A stretch of 64,000 nucleotides of DNA from CAZIAK01 sp964537035 (GTDB lineage Bacteria; Planctomycetota; B15-G4), in the NCBI GenBank assembly GCA_964537035.1, contig CAZIAK010000001.1, positions 248,001-312,000 on the forward strand, in the 5' to 3' direction. How positions within the stretch are numbered: the stretch's first letter is position 1; each line of letters opens with the position of its first letter. The notes under the pieces are model-generated. The model was not told the origin of the DNA. It worked only from the letters and a program-made list of their open reading frames with translations, and made no database searches. Made by a program: the position numbers and the translations under genes. Below, in pieces: positions 16,870 through 25,617 of this stretch.

Positions 16870-17905
16870 AGCCCTGCGGCGCTACCTCGCCCTGGCCCGG
16901 GCGGTCCGTCGGGCACGGCGCGGTCCGTGGCATCCGTTCAAGCTGACCTGGATCCTCACCGAGGCCTGTTCGCTGCGCTGTCGCACCTGCCACCTGTGGG
17001 TGGGCGAACCCGAGCAGGGCCCAGACCTCGCCCAGGTCAGCCAGGTCGTGGCGGCCAATCCCCAGCTGACCTGGGTCAACCTGAGCGGCGGTGATTTCGT
17101 CGAACGGCCGGACGCACCCGAGCTGGTCGAGGCTGTCACCGAGGGCTTCCCCGACCTGGCCCTGTTCGACTTCCCCACGGCGGGCCAAGACATGCAAGCC
17201 ACCATGGCCGCCCTCGAGCCGGCCCTCGACTCTGATGTGCCACGGATCTACGTGACCGTCAGCATCGACGGTGACGACGAGGTGCACGATCGCATTCGAG
17301 GCGTGCCCGGATCGGCGGCCCGGGCCCGGGCCACCCTGCGCAAGCTGCAGTCCATTCGCCGCCGAGGCTTCAGCGCCGTGGCAGGAATGACCCTCTCCCG
17401 GCACAACCTTCCGCCTGTGCCCACCGAGCACGCTGCCGACATGTTGCCCCGCACCCTCGCTCCCCAGCAGCTGCACCTGAACCTGGCCCACCATTCGAGC
17501 CACTACTACAAGAACGCCGAAGACGTCACGCCCCCCACGGCGTCTGCCCTGGCCCTGGTCGATGAGCTGCTCAGCCGCAGCCCCAAGATCTCGCCCCTGG
17601 CCTGGATCGAACGGCGCTATTGGACCCATGCCCGCTCATACCTTGCCCAGGGTGATGTGGGCGGACGGTGTGCGGCCCTGCAAGCCAGCGTGTACCTTGC
17701 CGCAGACATGACCGTTTATCCCTGCACGATCTTCGACCACCCACTGGGCCCTCTGAGCCAGGTCGACTGGAGCCTGGAACGGCTGGCAGAGCTGCCCGGG
17801 GCAGCCAGCGGCTGGCAGGCGGTCAGCGCCCGCAACTGCCCCCAGTGCTGGTCACCCTGCGAGGCGTTCCCCACGTTGCTGGTGGGTCTGGGTCGTCCCT
17901 TGTGA
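16853..17905 (+). CDS. Radical SAM protein (second of two in the cluster)
   Basis: The 350-residue protein has CSLRCRTC (C39, C43, C46) in the canonical position, the GGD-type SAM-binding motif LSGGDFVE, VTVSIDGDDEVHD and a C-terminal Cys cluster (VYPC, NCPQCWSPCEA) resembling a SPASM/twitch region. It overlaps the GT9 gene by 17 bp and the following PMT-like gene by 4 bp (GTGA), so it is part of a tightly coupled set. The two radical SAM proteins are not close copies of each other. The substrate is unknown. Confidence 0.8.
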   Translation: MPTRLEALRRYLALARAVRRARRGPWHPFKLTWILTEACSLRCRTCHLWVGEPEQGPDLAQVSQVVAANPQLTWVNLSGGDFVERPDAPELVEAVTEGFPDLALFDFPTAGQDMQATMAALEPALDSDVPRIYVTVSIDGDDEVHDRIRGVPGSAARARATLRKLQSIRRRGFSAVAGMTLSRHNLPPVPTEHAADMLPRTLAPQQLHLNLAHHSSHYYKNAEDVTPPTASALALVDELLSRSPKISPLAWIERRYWTHARSYLAQGDVGGRCAALQASVYLAADMTVYPCTIFDHPLGPLSQVDWSLERLAELPGAASGWQAVSARNCPQCWSPCEAFPTLLVGLGRPL

Positions 17906-19683
17906 GCGGCGCCCTGTCGATCCCGGCCAGGCATGCCCTGCCCGCGTTGATCCTGGCCGCCTTGTGGGCCCACCTGGGCGGACTGGCCAACGGTTTCGTC
18001 TACGACGACCATCGCTTCGTCGAAGCCAACGGAGCCCTGCAGCATCTGACGGTGACGGAGGCGCTGACCAACCCCGCCACCCATACCGCCGATCGGGACC
18101 GGGATGTCTACCGGCCCCTCCGCGCCCTGGGACACGCCTTTGATCTGCGGCGTTGGGGCCCAGACCCGTTCGGCTTTCATCTGCACTCGTTGCTGGTCCA
18201 CCTGGCCAATGTGGTCCTGGCCTGGCTCGTGTTGCGGCGCATGTTTCCCCGCGCGCGGTCGGCCCTTGCCATCTGCGGTGCGGGGCTGCTGGCCGTTCAT
18301 CCCCTGGGCGCCGAGGTGGTCGACTGGATCAGCAGCCGCGGCGATCTCTATGCCGTCTTCTTCTCGTTGTCGGCACTATGGGTCGCCTGCCGGCCCCGGC
18401 TCTGGTCAGCCCTGCCCGTGGCTGTCCTGGCCTGTCTGGCCGTGCTGGGCAAGGAGTCGGCTGCGGTGCTGCCGTTGGTGGCTGGCGGTTACCTGTGGCT
18501 GACCTCAGACTCCACCGGCGAACACGAACCCAAGCCGACCCTGCTGCGCTGGAGCGGCGTGGCGTCCCTGACCGTCGGCGTGGTTGTGGCCCTCTGGCTC
18601 CGGCAGCAGGCGCTGGCTGGCCTCACCCCGGTACAGACCCCTCCTCATGGGGGCAGCGCTTCAAGCCAGGTGGGATGGTCACTGTATGGGCTCACCCGTT
18701 CGCTTGAGCTGGTGGTCCTCCCGCTCGGTCTCTCGGTGGATCATCCCCAAGACCTGTGGGCCGAGGGCTGGCCCGTGGGGTTGCGCCCCAGGACGTTGCT
18801 GGGCTTGACTCTGCTCGCGGCCCCCGTGGTCGCCCTGTTCAGAGGCCTGCGCACCCGCGCCTGGTTTCTCGCGGGCTGGGCCGTGCTGGCCTGGCTGCCA
18901 TCGGGGAGCCTGGTGGTGACCCTGCGCAGCCTGGTCACCGACCGAGCCCTGTACCCCATGCTGATCCCCCTGGGCGCCCTGCTGGGCATGGGGCTGGCCG
19001 CCCTGACCGCCCGTAGCCGACGGCCGGGGTTGATGGCGGGTTTGGCCCTGGCCCTGGTGTTCGGCACGGTGACCCAAGAGCGGGTGCGGGTTTTTCGCTC
19101 TGACGAGAGCCTGTGGCAGGACGTCCTGGCCCACAATCCCCGCTCCGTGCAATCGCGCCTCGGGCTGGCCATGGTGGCCGAGCAACCCGAGCAGGTCGGC
19201 CCCCTGCTCCAGGAGGCCGTCGCGGTGTCCGTTCCCGGGAGCAAGCTCGAGGCCGCGGCCTTGGCACGGTTGGGCGACCACCTCTTGCGCCGAGAGCGGC
19301 GGGTGGCAGACGCCGTGCAAGTTCTTGAGCGCGCCCTGGAGGCCCTGGAGCGCTGGGCCACCCTCGAACGCCCTGGCTCGGACCTGCCAGCCACCGAGGC
19401 TTCACTCGCCCTGGCTTGCACCCTTCAAGGGGACTACGAGCGGGCCGAAGCCGTACTGGCCCGGGCCATTGCTCGCGACGGAGACCCACTGATGCTGATG
19501 ATCCAGCGGTTGGCCGTCCGTCAGTTGCGTTGGCAGCAAGAAGACGGCAGCGCGGAAGCGAACGCCCTTGTGGACGCGGCCATGGACGAGCTGCTCAGGG
19601 TCGCCCCGGATCACCCCACCATCGCCGCGCTCGTGGCTCAGCGGCAGAGCACCGAGGCCCTGCCCACCGACTCATCACCCTGA
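17902..19683 (+). CDS. Polytopic PMT/TMTC-like glycosyltransferase with C-terminal TPRs
   Basis: This 593-residue protein begins with a membrane helix followed by VYDDHRFVEANGAL, the acidic lumenal or periplasmic loop typical of PMT/TMTC-type (GT-C fold) glycosyltransferases. About ten further hydrophobic segments, including HLHSLLVHLANVVLAWL and HPLGAEVVDWISSRGD, follow. The last 180 residues are soluble and helical, in TPR-like style. Lipid-linked sugar is the usual donor for this class. The GTG at 17902 was chosen because it overlaps the previous stop. The cluster's other genes suggest it acts on the same glycan or glycoprotein. Confidence 0.8.
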   Translation: MSGALSIPARHALPALILAALWAHLGGLANGFVYDDHRFVEANGALQHLTVTEALTNPATHTADRDRDVYRPLRALGHAFDLRRWGPDPFGFHLHSLLVHLANVVLAWLVLRRMFPRARSALAICGAGLLAVHPLGAEVVDWISSRGDLYAVFFSLSALWVACRPRLWSALPVAVLACLAVLGKESAAVLPLVAGGYLWLTSDSTGEHEPKPTLLRWSGVASLTVGVVVALWLRQQALAGLTPVQTPPHGGSASSQVGWSLYGLTRSLELVVLPLGLSVDHPQDLWAEGWPVGLRPRTLLGLTLLAAPVVALFRGLRTRAWFLAGWAVLAWLPSGSLVVTLRSLVTDRALYPMLIPLGALLGMGLAALTARSRRPGLMAGLALALVFGTVTQERVRVFRSDESLWQDVLAHNPRSVQSRLGLAMVAEQPEQVGPLLQEAVAVSVPGSKLEAAALARLGDHLLRRERRVADAVQVLERALEALERWATLERPGSDLPATEASLALACTLQGDYERAEAVLARAIARDGDPLMLMIQRLAVRQLRWQQEDGSAEANALVDAAMDELLRVAPDHPTIAALVAQRQSTEALPTDSSP

Positions 19684-19693
19684 GGGGAGTGCC

Positions 19694-20275
19694 TTAGCCG
19701 CCGGAGGGCTTGCCGCCACCGCCGCCGGAGCCGCCGCCTCCTGCGCTGGCACCCGTGCCACCACCGGAATCACCGCCGCCGCTGTCGTCCTCCTCCTCGG
19801 AGGGCTTGGTGCCGAATTTCAGCAACTTCTTGTCCCGAGCATCGACGATCTTGGGCTCGAACTTGGCCTTGGCCCTCGACTTGATCTCTTTGTACAGGGG
19901 CACCGGAGCACGACGCTTGTACTTGGCCATGGCGTAGAGAGGCTCGCCGTAGCGGCCCACGCCCTCGATCAGCTCAGGATGGATGTACAGGGGCGAGCCA
20001 TCTACATCGGCGACCTTGATCTCGCCGTTTGGCAGGACAGTGCCGGTGCGCTTGTACTCTTCGAGTTCACGCCGCGCCGCTTCGAGACGACCTTGGCGCA
20101 GGCGCTCGCGGGGGGTCATGGCCACCACTTCGACGGTGCGCTTGCTGACCTGGGGGGCGATCACGACGTTGGGGTCGGTGGTCAGGGCATCGCCACCGGA
20201 GAGGGCCCAGGCCATGCCGCCGACCAGGACGGCGACGCCAATGAGCAAGAAAGCTGCCAGGGGGGAGTTCTTCAC
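19694..20275 (-). CDS. Hypothetical membrane-anchored protein with Gly-rich tail, 193 aa
   Basis: The protein begins with a single membrane segment (about residues 5-25), followed by a basic, helical region with RERLRQGRLEAARRELEEYK. A short globular part follows, with PLYIHPELIEGVGRYGEPLY, and the last 35 residues are Gly/Ser-rich and probably disordered. I recognise no family. It converges on the PMT-like gene with a 10-bp gap and diverges from the DUF1573 gene. Confidence 0.65.
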   Translation of the reverse strand: MKNSPLAAFLLIGVAVLVGGMAWALSGGDALTTDPNVVIAPQVSKRTVEVVAMTPRERLRQGRLEAARRELEEYKRTGTVLPNGEIKVADVDGSPLYIHPELIEGVGRYGEPLYAMAKYKRRAPVPLYKEIKSRAKAKFEPKIVDARDKKLLKFGTKPSEEEDDSGGGDSGGGTGASAGGGGSGGGGGKPSGG

Positions 20276-20610
20276 GGGGTGTGTCCGTTTCGGGTGACGG
20301 GCGGTGTGCTGTCAGGGCGCAAGGCCCAGGGCAGAACAGTCGAGTATAGACCAACATGCGCGTCAGGCCATCTGGCGCTCTGCAGCACTCGTTACGCAGC
20401 GAGACCTCGCACGTTGGTAAGATGTTCCGTATCGGCCAGAGAGACCGAAATCCGAATCTCCAACAGAAACAGCACCTCTCTCGGATCAGGACCTATAGCC
20501 CCGAATCAGCCCCGAATCAGCCCCGAACCAGCCTTGAACCAGCCCCAGGTCGCCTCAAGACCAGGCCTGAAGCTGCCTCAGATCACCTCAGGATCAATGG
20601 ATCGATTGCC
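20276..20610. other. 335-bp divergent intergenic region
   Basis: This region separates the divergent hypothetical gene and the DUF1573 gene and must hold their promoters. TATAGA at 20345-20350 could be a -10 element, but no convincing -35 sits at the proper distance. The right half contains an 11-bp tandem repeat. An open frame runs through on the plus strand, but its content is repeat-derived and it lacks the features of a protein N-terminus. Confidence 0.5.
20497..20551 (+). repeat. 11-bp tandem repeat, about five units
   Basis: Units AGCCCCGAATC (20497-20507 and 20508-20518), AGCCCCGAACC (20519-20529), AGCCTTGAACC (20530-20540) and a diverged AGCCCCAGGTC follow head to tail, about 60 bp upstream of the DUF1573 start codon. 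The repeat probably lies in the 5-prime leader. Confidence 0.8.
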
Positions 20611-21732
20611 ATGAACCTCTCCAAGACCCTCCTCGGGATGGTGCTCAGCTTGCCCGTCTTTGCGGCCCAGCTCCCGGCCCAGGATGTGCTTCCCGCGACC
20701 GGCCCCAGACTGCAGGCAGAGCCCGAAAAGGTCACCTTCGGCGAGGCCTTCGAAGGCGAGACCTTGATCCAGGAGGTCAAGATCACCAACTCAGGCGATG
20801 GCCCCTGGTCTCTTTCGCGCATCCAGACGAGTTGCGGCTGCACGGTGGCCAAGCTCTTCGGCCCGGATGGCGCCGAGCTGTCGACTCGCCCACGAGGTGC
20901 CGAGCCCATCGTGGTCATCGAGCCCGGGCAGACCATTCAGACGGCCGTCGAGTTTCGCACCGAAGGCAAGCACGGCGCGGTCAACCAGACCATGCAGGTG
21001 TTCCACACGGACGCCACGATCCCACCGCTCTCCGTCCCTGTCTCCGTGACGGTGAACCGTGCCCTGCAGGTGACGCCCCGCTGGGTCAACTTGCAGAGCA
21101 TCGGCAAGACCGCCCACGTCGAGGAGACCATCGCCATCGAGGCGCTTGAGATCGGCGAGTGGTCCATCAAGGGCTTCGCCAGCCAGATCGAGGGCCAAGA
21201 GCTCCCCGGCTACCTGAAGTTCGAGATCCTCGACAAGACCGGGCCCACCCGGCGGGTCAAGCTCACCATCGACGGCAAGCTGCCCGTGGGCACGCTGTCA
21301 CCGCGGGTGCGCATCCTGATCGACCACGAGCGCATCGACCATGTCGACTTCACCATCACGGGCATCGTCAAGCCAGACGTCAGCTTCGACTCGGGGCAGA
21401 CCGCCTTCCAGGAGAACATCAACTTCGAGCAGTTCGGCAAGGACGAGAAGGTCACCAAGACGCTGGTCATCACCAACAAAGATCCGAACGTGCCCTACGT
21501 GCTCGAGTCGATCGACCTCCTGACCCAGCACAAGGAGTTCTTCGAGACGGCCATCGTGGCCAGTGACGAAGGCAACGGGTACACCATCGAGATCACCGTG
21601 GACGGCGCCATCGGCGCGCCCTTCTTCAGGGGCAGTCTCGTCTTGCGGGCCAAGCACCCTGACCTGCCCCAGAAGATGATTCCGTTCCATGGCTGGGTGA
21701 AGCAGGACCCGGCAGGAAACGCTGGAAACTGA
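20611..21732 (+). CDS. DUF1573 domain protein, exported
   Basis: The 373-residue protein has a signal peptide (MNLSKTLLGMVLSLPVFAAQ) and, from about residue 36, a beta-rich DUF1573 domain. Its hallmark SRIQTSCGCTVAK near residues 70-82 follows EVKITNSGDGPWSL, an Ig-like, ASH/PapD-like fold. A second repeat-like beta region follows (KTLVITNKDPNVPYVLESID). DUF1573 proteins are common in Bacteroidota and Planctomycetota; their role is not established. The ATG at 20611 is chosen because it opens the signal peptide. The next gene starts 1 bp after its stop. Confidence 0.8.
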   Translation: MNLSKTLLGMVLSLPVFAAQLPAQDVLPATGPRLQAEPEKVTFGEAFEGETLIQEVKITNSGDGPWSLSRIQTSCGCTVAKLFGPDGAELSTRPRGAEPIVVIEPGQTIQTAVEFRTEGKHGAVNQTMQVFHTDATIPPLSVPVSVTVNRALQVTPRWVNLQSIGKTAHVEETIAIEALEIGEWSIKGFASQIEGQELPGYLKFEILDKTGPTRRVKLTIDGKLPVGTLSPRVRILIDHERIDHVDFTITGIVKPDVSFDSGQTAFQENINFEQFGKDEKVTKTLVITNKDPNVPYVLESIDLLTQHKEFFETAIVASDEGNGYTIEITVDGAIGAPFFRGSLVLRAKHPDLPQKMIPFHGWVKQDPAGNAGN

Positions 21733-21733
21733 A

Positions 21734-23392
21734 GTGACCGAGACAGAGCCCAGCTCGTCCCCGGCTCAGGGGGCTGGGCAGCGGACATCCCTCATCGCCG
21801 TCATCGTGGCCTTGGCCATCGTCGGCGGCGGTCTGCTGCTCACACAGAACCAGAAGCTGACCATCATCGTGGTGTCACTCGACACCACCCGGGCAGATCA
21901 CCTGAGTGCCTACGGGTACGACAGGGCCACCTCCCCCACTCTTGAGCGTCTCGCTCGAGAGGGCGTCCGCTTCACCAATGCCCGCAGCAGCACGTCGTGG
22001 ACCCTGCCCTCCCACATGTCGCTCTTCACCGGGCTGCCCGCCCATCTCCACGACGTCAACGTGGACTTCCAGACACTCGACTCCGGCCGCCCGATCATGG
22101 GCGAGCTCTTCGCTGACGCCGGGTTCTACACCGAGGGTTTCTACTCGGCGCCCTACGTGCATAACCGCTACGGATTCGATCGGGGCATGGAGTTCTACGA
22201 GCCCATGACGGCCAATCCCATGGCCTTCGATCTGCCCCCCTCGGAGATGCGGGAGCAGATGGGCCTGCGGGAGATGTTCAGCCACCAGGAGGTCACGTCC
22301 GCGCCGGTGATCAAACAGGGGCTCCGTTTTCTGCGCGACGTGTCTGGCCCGCGCAATCTGCTGTTCATGCACCTGTTCGACCCCCACTACGACTATCGGG
22401 CCGGTCCCAGGTACAGGGCTCCGTTCGTCGACCCGACCTACGCTGGCGAGATCACCGGCGACGGCCTCATGGCCCAGCTGGATCTCATCTCCAAGGGTGA
22501 CCCCGCAGACTTGCGCCAGCTGCGCGACCTGTACGACGCCGAGCTGCTCTACACCGACAGCCATCTGGCCAACGTCATCAGGGATGTCGAGAACAGCGAG
22601 CACAAGGGGCACACCATCATTGCCGTCGTGGCCGACCATGGTGAAGAGTTCTTCGAGCACGGTCGCTACGGTCACCGCATGGGGCTGCACGAAGAGGTGC
22701 TGCGGGTTCCGCTGATTCTCTGGGGCCCGGGGATCCTCCCCGAGGGGCTCACCATCGACGATGACGTGGCCATCTACGACGTCTTGCCCACGCTCATGGA
22801 CTACGCCGGGATCGACGAGAGCCCGCTCATCTATGGCCGCAGCTTGCGACCGTTGATCGAGGGCAAGACCCTGGCTCCACGGGCCAGCGCCTCATCGCTC
22901 ACGTTCTTGCACGCCGATGGCCGGGATCACTACACGCTTCACGAAGCCACGGTCTACCAGGGGCTCAAGTACATCCGCCGGGTGCACGTACCCTGGTCTC
23001 CTTCCGACCAACGCAATCTGACCAACGAGCCAGACTGGAGCACCACCGAGATCGAGGTCTACGATCTGGCTCAAGACCCCGGTGAGCAGCACAACCTGGT
23101 CGTCGAGTCGCCGGACGACCCCAGAATCGAGCAGGCAGCCCAGGCGTTTGAGGACGAGGCGGCCCATCAGCGCGACGCCTTTGCCCTCTTCGTCCCTCAG
23201 GGCACCGACGATCTCGGCGGCGACGTCGACGTCATGGAGATGATGCGGGCCCTCGGCTACATCGGCATGGCCGAACAGGGCGATCGCCCCGCTGGCAGCC
23301 CAGCTCCCGCTGGCACCCCGGCTCCCGCTGGCGCTGCTGACGCGGCCACTGGCTCGTCGGCTGGCGAAGCCCAGCAGGATCCCCCACGGTGA
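21734..23392 (+). CDS. Membrane-anchored sulfatase-family hydrolase with Thr nucleophile
   Basis: This 552-residue protein has a membrane segment at about residues 19-37, then VVSLDTTRADHLSAYGY (metal-binding Asp) and SSTSWTLPSHMSLFTG, the active-site region of the sulfatase/alkaline phosphatase superfamily. Classical sulfatases have C/S-x-P-S-R here; this protein has T90-L-P-S-H94. No formylglycine can form, so it is more likely a phosphodiesterase or transferase-like hydrolase than a sulfatase. VADHGEEFFEHG supplies later metal ligands. The C-terminus has a short Pro-Ala-Gly repeat. The GTG start is 1 bp after the DUF1573 stop. Confidence 0.85.
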   Translation: MTETEPSSSPAQGAGQRTSLIAVIVALAIVGGGLLLTQNQKLTIIVVSLDTTRADHLSAYGYDRATSPTLERLAREGVRFTNARSSTSWTLPSHMSLFTGLPAHLHDVNVDFQTLDSGRPIMGELFADAGFYTEGFYSAPYVHNRYGFDRGMEFYEPMTANPMAFDLPPSEMREQMGLREMFSHQEVTSAPVIKQGLRFLRDVSGPRNLLFMHLFDPHYDYRAGPRYRAPFVDPTYAGEITGDGLMAQLDLISKGDPADLRQLRDLYDAELLYTDSHLANVIRDVENSEHKGHTIIAVVADHGEEFFEHGRYGHRMGLHEEVLRVPLILWGPGILPEGLTIDDDVAIYDVLPTLMDYAGIDESPLIYGRSLRPLIEGKTLAPRASASSLTFLHADGRDHYTLHEATVYQGLKYIRRVHVPWSPSDQRNLTNEPDWSTTEIEVYDLAQDPGEQHNLVVESPDDPRIEQAAQAFEDEAAHQRDAFALFVPQGTDDLGGDVDVMEMMRALGYIGMAEQGDRPAGSPAPAGTPAPAGAADAATGSSAGEAQQDPPR

Positions 23393-24696
23393 CAGCCAGA
23401 CGCCGGCGCAGTCGGCTGGCAGCCTGTCTCGTCGTGCTGGCCTTGGTAGAGCTGGCCCTGCAGCTGGCGGCCCCACTGGTCAGGGTGGCCATGTCCCGAG
23501 AGCAGGACCTCGCGGACCCCACGGCCTCGCTGACCGTGCTCTGCGTCGGGGACAGCAACACCTTCGGCCTGCACCTGCCCCGGGTCTACGCCTACCCGGC
23601 CTTGCTCCAGGCGGCCCTCGGCCGGCGCTACGATCAGCCTGTGAACGTGATCAACCGGGGCATCCCCGGGCAGAACTCCGCCCAGGTCGCCGCGGGCCTC
23701 GAGCAAGACCTGGCCGAGCTATCCCCTGACCTGGTGCTGATCCTGGTGGGCATCAACGACACCTGGAACACCGACGGCCAGGACCTGGGCTGGTCGTCCA
23801 TCTTTGGCCAGCTCAAGCTCGTGCGCCTGGCCAGGGTGCTGCTCACCGGGGTGACCACGGCCTCGACCTTCGAGGTGGCCACTGATGACAGCGGCGAGAT
23901 CGTCGTGGACCGGGGCGAGGGCCGCAGACGCATCAATCAGGGTGACGAGCCTGACGCCCCCGGCCTGGCCGGCGCCGCCTTGGCGGACGTCTTGCTCCCC
24001 GGATTGAAGGCGTCCCTGTCCGCATGCCGGGACGCAGGCAGCCTGCCCGTGTTGATGACCTACGCCGAGAACCAGGGCCCCTTCGAAGAGGTCAACCAGC
24101 TCATCCGCGAGCTGGCCGTCAGCGAACAGGTGCTGCTGATCGACCACGCCCAGGCCTTCGAGCAGCACTTCGCCAGCCAGGGCTACGACAGCCTGATGTT
24201 CGGGGATCACCACCCCAACGCTCGGGGATACAAGCTCATGGCTCTGGGAGCAGACGACGCCCTGCGTGCAGAGCAGCTCGTGCCTGCGCGCCTGCGGTCG
24301 AGCGCAGACCCTGCAGACGCCGGACCGGTCATGGACAGACCAGCTGAGCTGAGCCTGGCCGGGGCTGGCCAGATCCGTGCCTCTGGCCCCCCCGGCTGGG
24401 CCTACCAGCTGCTAGTGGCCTGCGCGCCGGAGGCCAGCGGGCAGGGCGCTCCCCAGGCAGAGGGCCTGCCACTGCTCCCAGACGAGGTCATGGCCCTAGC
24501 CCGGCTGGAGCCCAGTTTCTCCGGCAGATTCGACGATTCGGGCCAGGTCCTGCTGAAGATCCCCCCCGCCTTGGCTGCAGCCGCCCCGTGTCCCATGGCT
24601 GCCTGCCTGCTCCTGCTGAGGGATGACCCCCAATCCCTGCTCGCCGACGACGGCCAGTCCATAGCCGCAGCATCAGAGATCTTGCCCCTGCCCTGA
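23389..24696 (+). CDS. SGNH/GDSL hydrolase with N-terminal membrane segment
   Basis: The 435-residue protein has an N-terminal signal anchor, block I LCVGDSNTFG (Ser56 nucleophile), block III LVGINDTWN and the catalytic DHHPNARGYK (Asp and His) near residue 273. This is the standard arrangement of SGNH esterases and acetylhydrolases. About 110 extra residues follow the catalytic domain, with no recognised family. The start overlaps the sulfatase-like gene's stop by 4 bp (GTGA), so DUF1573, sulfatase-like and SGNH genes form one operon. The substrate may be an acylated glycan or lipid. Confidence 0.85.
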   Translation: MTARRRRSRLAACLVVLALVELALQLAAPLVRVAMSREQDLADPTASLTVLCVGDSNTFGLHLPRVYAYPALLQAALGRRYDQPVNVINRGIPGQNSAQVAAGLEQDLAELSPDLVLILVGINDTWNTDGQDLGWSSIFGQLKLVRLARVLLTGVTTASTFEVATDDSGEIVVDRGEGRRRINQGDEPDAPGLAGAALADVLLPGLKASLSACRDAGSLPVLMTYAENQGPFEEVNQLIRELAVSEQVLLIDHAQAFEQHFASQGYDSLMFGDHHPNARGYKLMALGADDALRAEQLVPARLRSSADPADAGPVMDRPAELSLAGAGQIRASGPPGWAYQLLVACAPEASGQGAPQAEGLPLLPDEVMALARLEPSFSGRFDDSGQVLLKIPPALAAAAPCPMAACLLLLRDDPQSLLADDGQSIAAASEILPLP

Positions 24697-24850
24697 GGCG
24701 GCCCGAACCGACCGTCCGAGCGTCCCGCTCAGGCCGTGCCCTGGCCCGCGCCGAAGATCGGCTTCCCATCGACGCTCCAGTGGGCCCATCCCGCAGCCAG
24801 CCCCTTCGCAGACCTCGGAGCGAGACGCAACCCGACCGCCGAAGAGAGAA

Positions 24851-25020
24851 CCCCCGAAGGCCACAGTCGCCCGTCCCTCCACAAGCGAGGGCGTCCCTGA
24901 TTCTCACCAGGGGGGTCTGAAGCGAGTGTGGAGGCTTAGCCGACCCTGTCTGAGCGAAAGGCCCCCCTGGTGAGAATCAGGGACGCCCGGAACCTGCAGA
25001 GACGGCGACCTGTAGCGCTG
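24851..25020 (+). repeat. Structured intergenic element, copy 3
   Basis: This is the best-preserved copy. A perfect 27-bp inverted repeat (arms 24889-24915 and 24962-24988) encloses a 46-nt interior with GGC-TTA-GCC in the centre. The outer ends ACAG-TCGCC (24863-24871) and GGCGACCTGT (near 25004-25013) are complementary with one bulge. The right end is 3 bp from the stop codon of the convergent GGDEF gene. The 154 bp before it (24697-24850) show no gene. Confidence 0.9.
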
Positions 25021-25023
25021 CCC

Positions 25024-25503
25024 CTAACTGGCCATGGCCACAGAGTCTCCGCCCTTGGAGACGACTTCGCCCAAGGCCTCCTCGGCCCGCTTGAGCACGG
25101 TGTCGAAGAAGATCGACTCGTCGCCGTCCTGGACGGCAACGCCTACCGAAGCGCTGATGCGCAGCGGGCGACCATCGACGCGCACATCGAGCTCGGCGAT
25201 GCGGTCATGGAGACGCTGGGCCAGCAGCCGCGCGCCTTCTGAATCGGTGTGGGGCAGGACGGTCACGAAGCGCTCACCCAGGCGACCGACGAAGTCGCAG
25301 CTGCGGCTGTAGCGATTGAGCAGGTCGGCCGCTGCCGCCTCGACCTGATCGCGGACATCCGCACCGTGAAGGTCTCCCAGGCCGCCCAGGCGATCGATCT
25401 CGATCAGCACGCAGGAGAGCTGGTACTGGTAGCGCCGCGCCCGAGAGAACTCGATCTTCAGCAGGTGAAGAATCTGCGTGTACGAAAAAAGACCGGAGTC
25501 CAC
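25024..25503 (-). CDS. Degenerate GGDEF-domain protein
   Basis: This 159-residue protein matches a single GGDEF domain: YTQILHLLKIEFSRARRYQY, LSCVLIEIDRLGGLGDLHG, DFVGRLGERFVTVLP and ISASVGVAVQDGDES. The catalytic signature GGDEF is replaced by LGERF, one residue shorter, so diguanylate cyclase activity is unlikely; it may bind nucleotide or partners. The GTG at 25503 was preferred over the longer frame because GAGGG lies 7 nt upstream of it. The longer frame would also include the intrinsic terminator at 25578-25617. No sensor domain is attached. Confidence 0.7.
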   Translation of the reverse strand: MDSGLFSYTQILHLLKIEFSRARRYQYQLSCVLIEIDRLGGLGDLHGADVRDQVEAAAADLLNRYSRSCDFVGRLGERFVTVLPHTDSEGARLLAQRLHDRIAELDVRVDGRPLRISASVGVAVQDGDESIFFDTVLKRAEEALGEVVSKGGDSVAMAS

Positions 25504-25577
25504 TGAGATACCCTCGAGATCGATAGTCCCCTTGTGTTGTCGGCCCCGGTTATCGCCGCTCTTGACCCGACCGCTGC

Positions 25578-25617
25578 ACAAAAAAAGTTGGTCCTGCCCG
25601 TGAGGACAGGACCAACT
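25578..25617 (-). terminator. Intrinsic terminator of the lpxH/cmk-rpsA-tyrS-TPR operon
   Basis: On the minus strand, AGTTGGTCCTG (25617 down to 25607) pairs perfectly with CAGGACCAACT (25596 down to 25586) around a 10-nt loop and is followed directly by a run of eight or nine T with one break. It lies about 250 nt past the TPR gene stop and upstream of the GGDEF gene. It is the only classical Rho-independent terminator that I see in the window. Confidence 0.85.

Noticed and set aside
20356..20610. 85-codon N-terminal extension of the DUF1573 protein
   Set aside because: The extension consists of the 11-bp tandem repeat and flanking DNA and would bury the signal peptide; the ATG at 20611 fits an exported protein.
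24851..25020. CRISPR or tRNA/rRNA explanation of the repeats
   Set aside because: There are no regularly spaced short repeats with spacers, and no cloverleaf or rRNA-like sequence; copies are dispersed singly.
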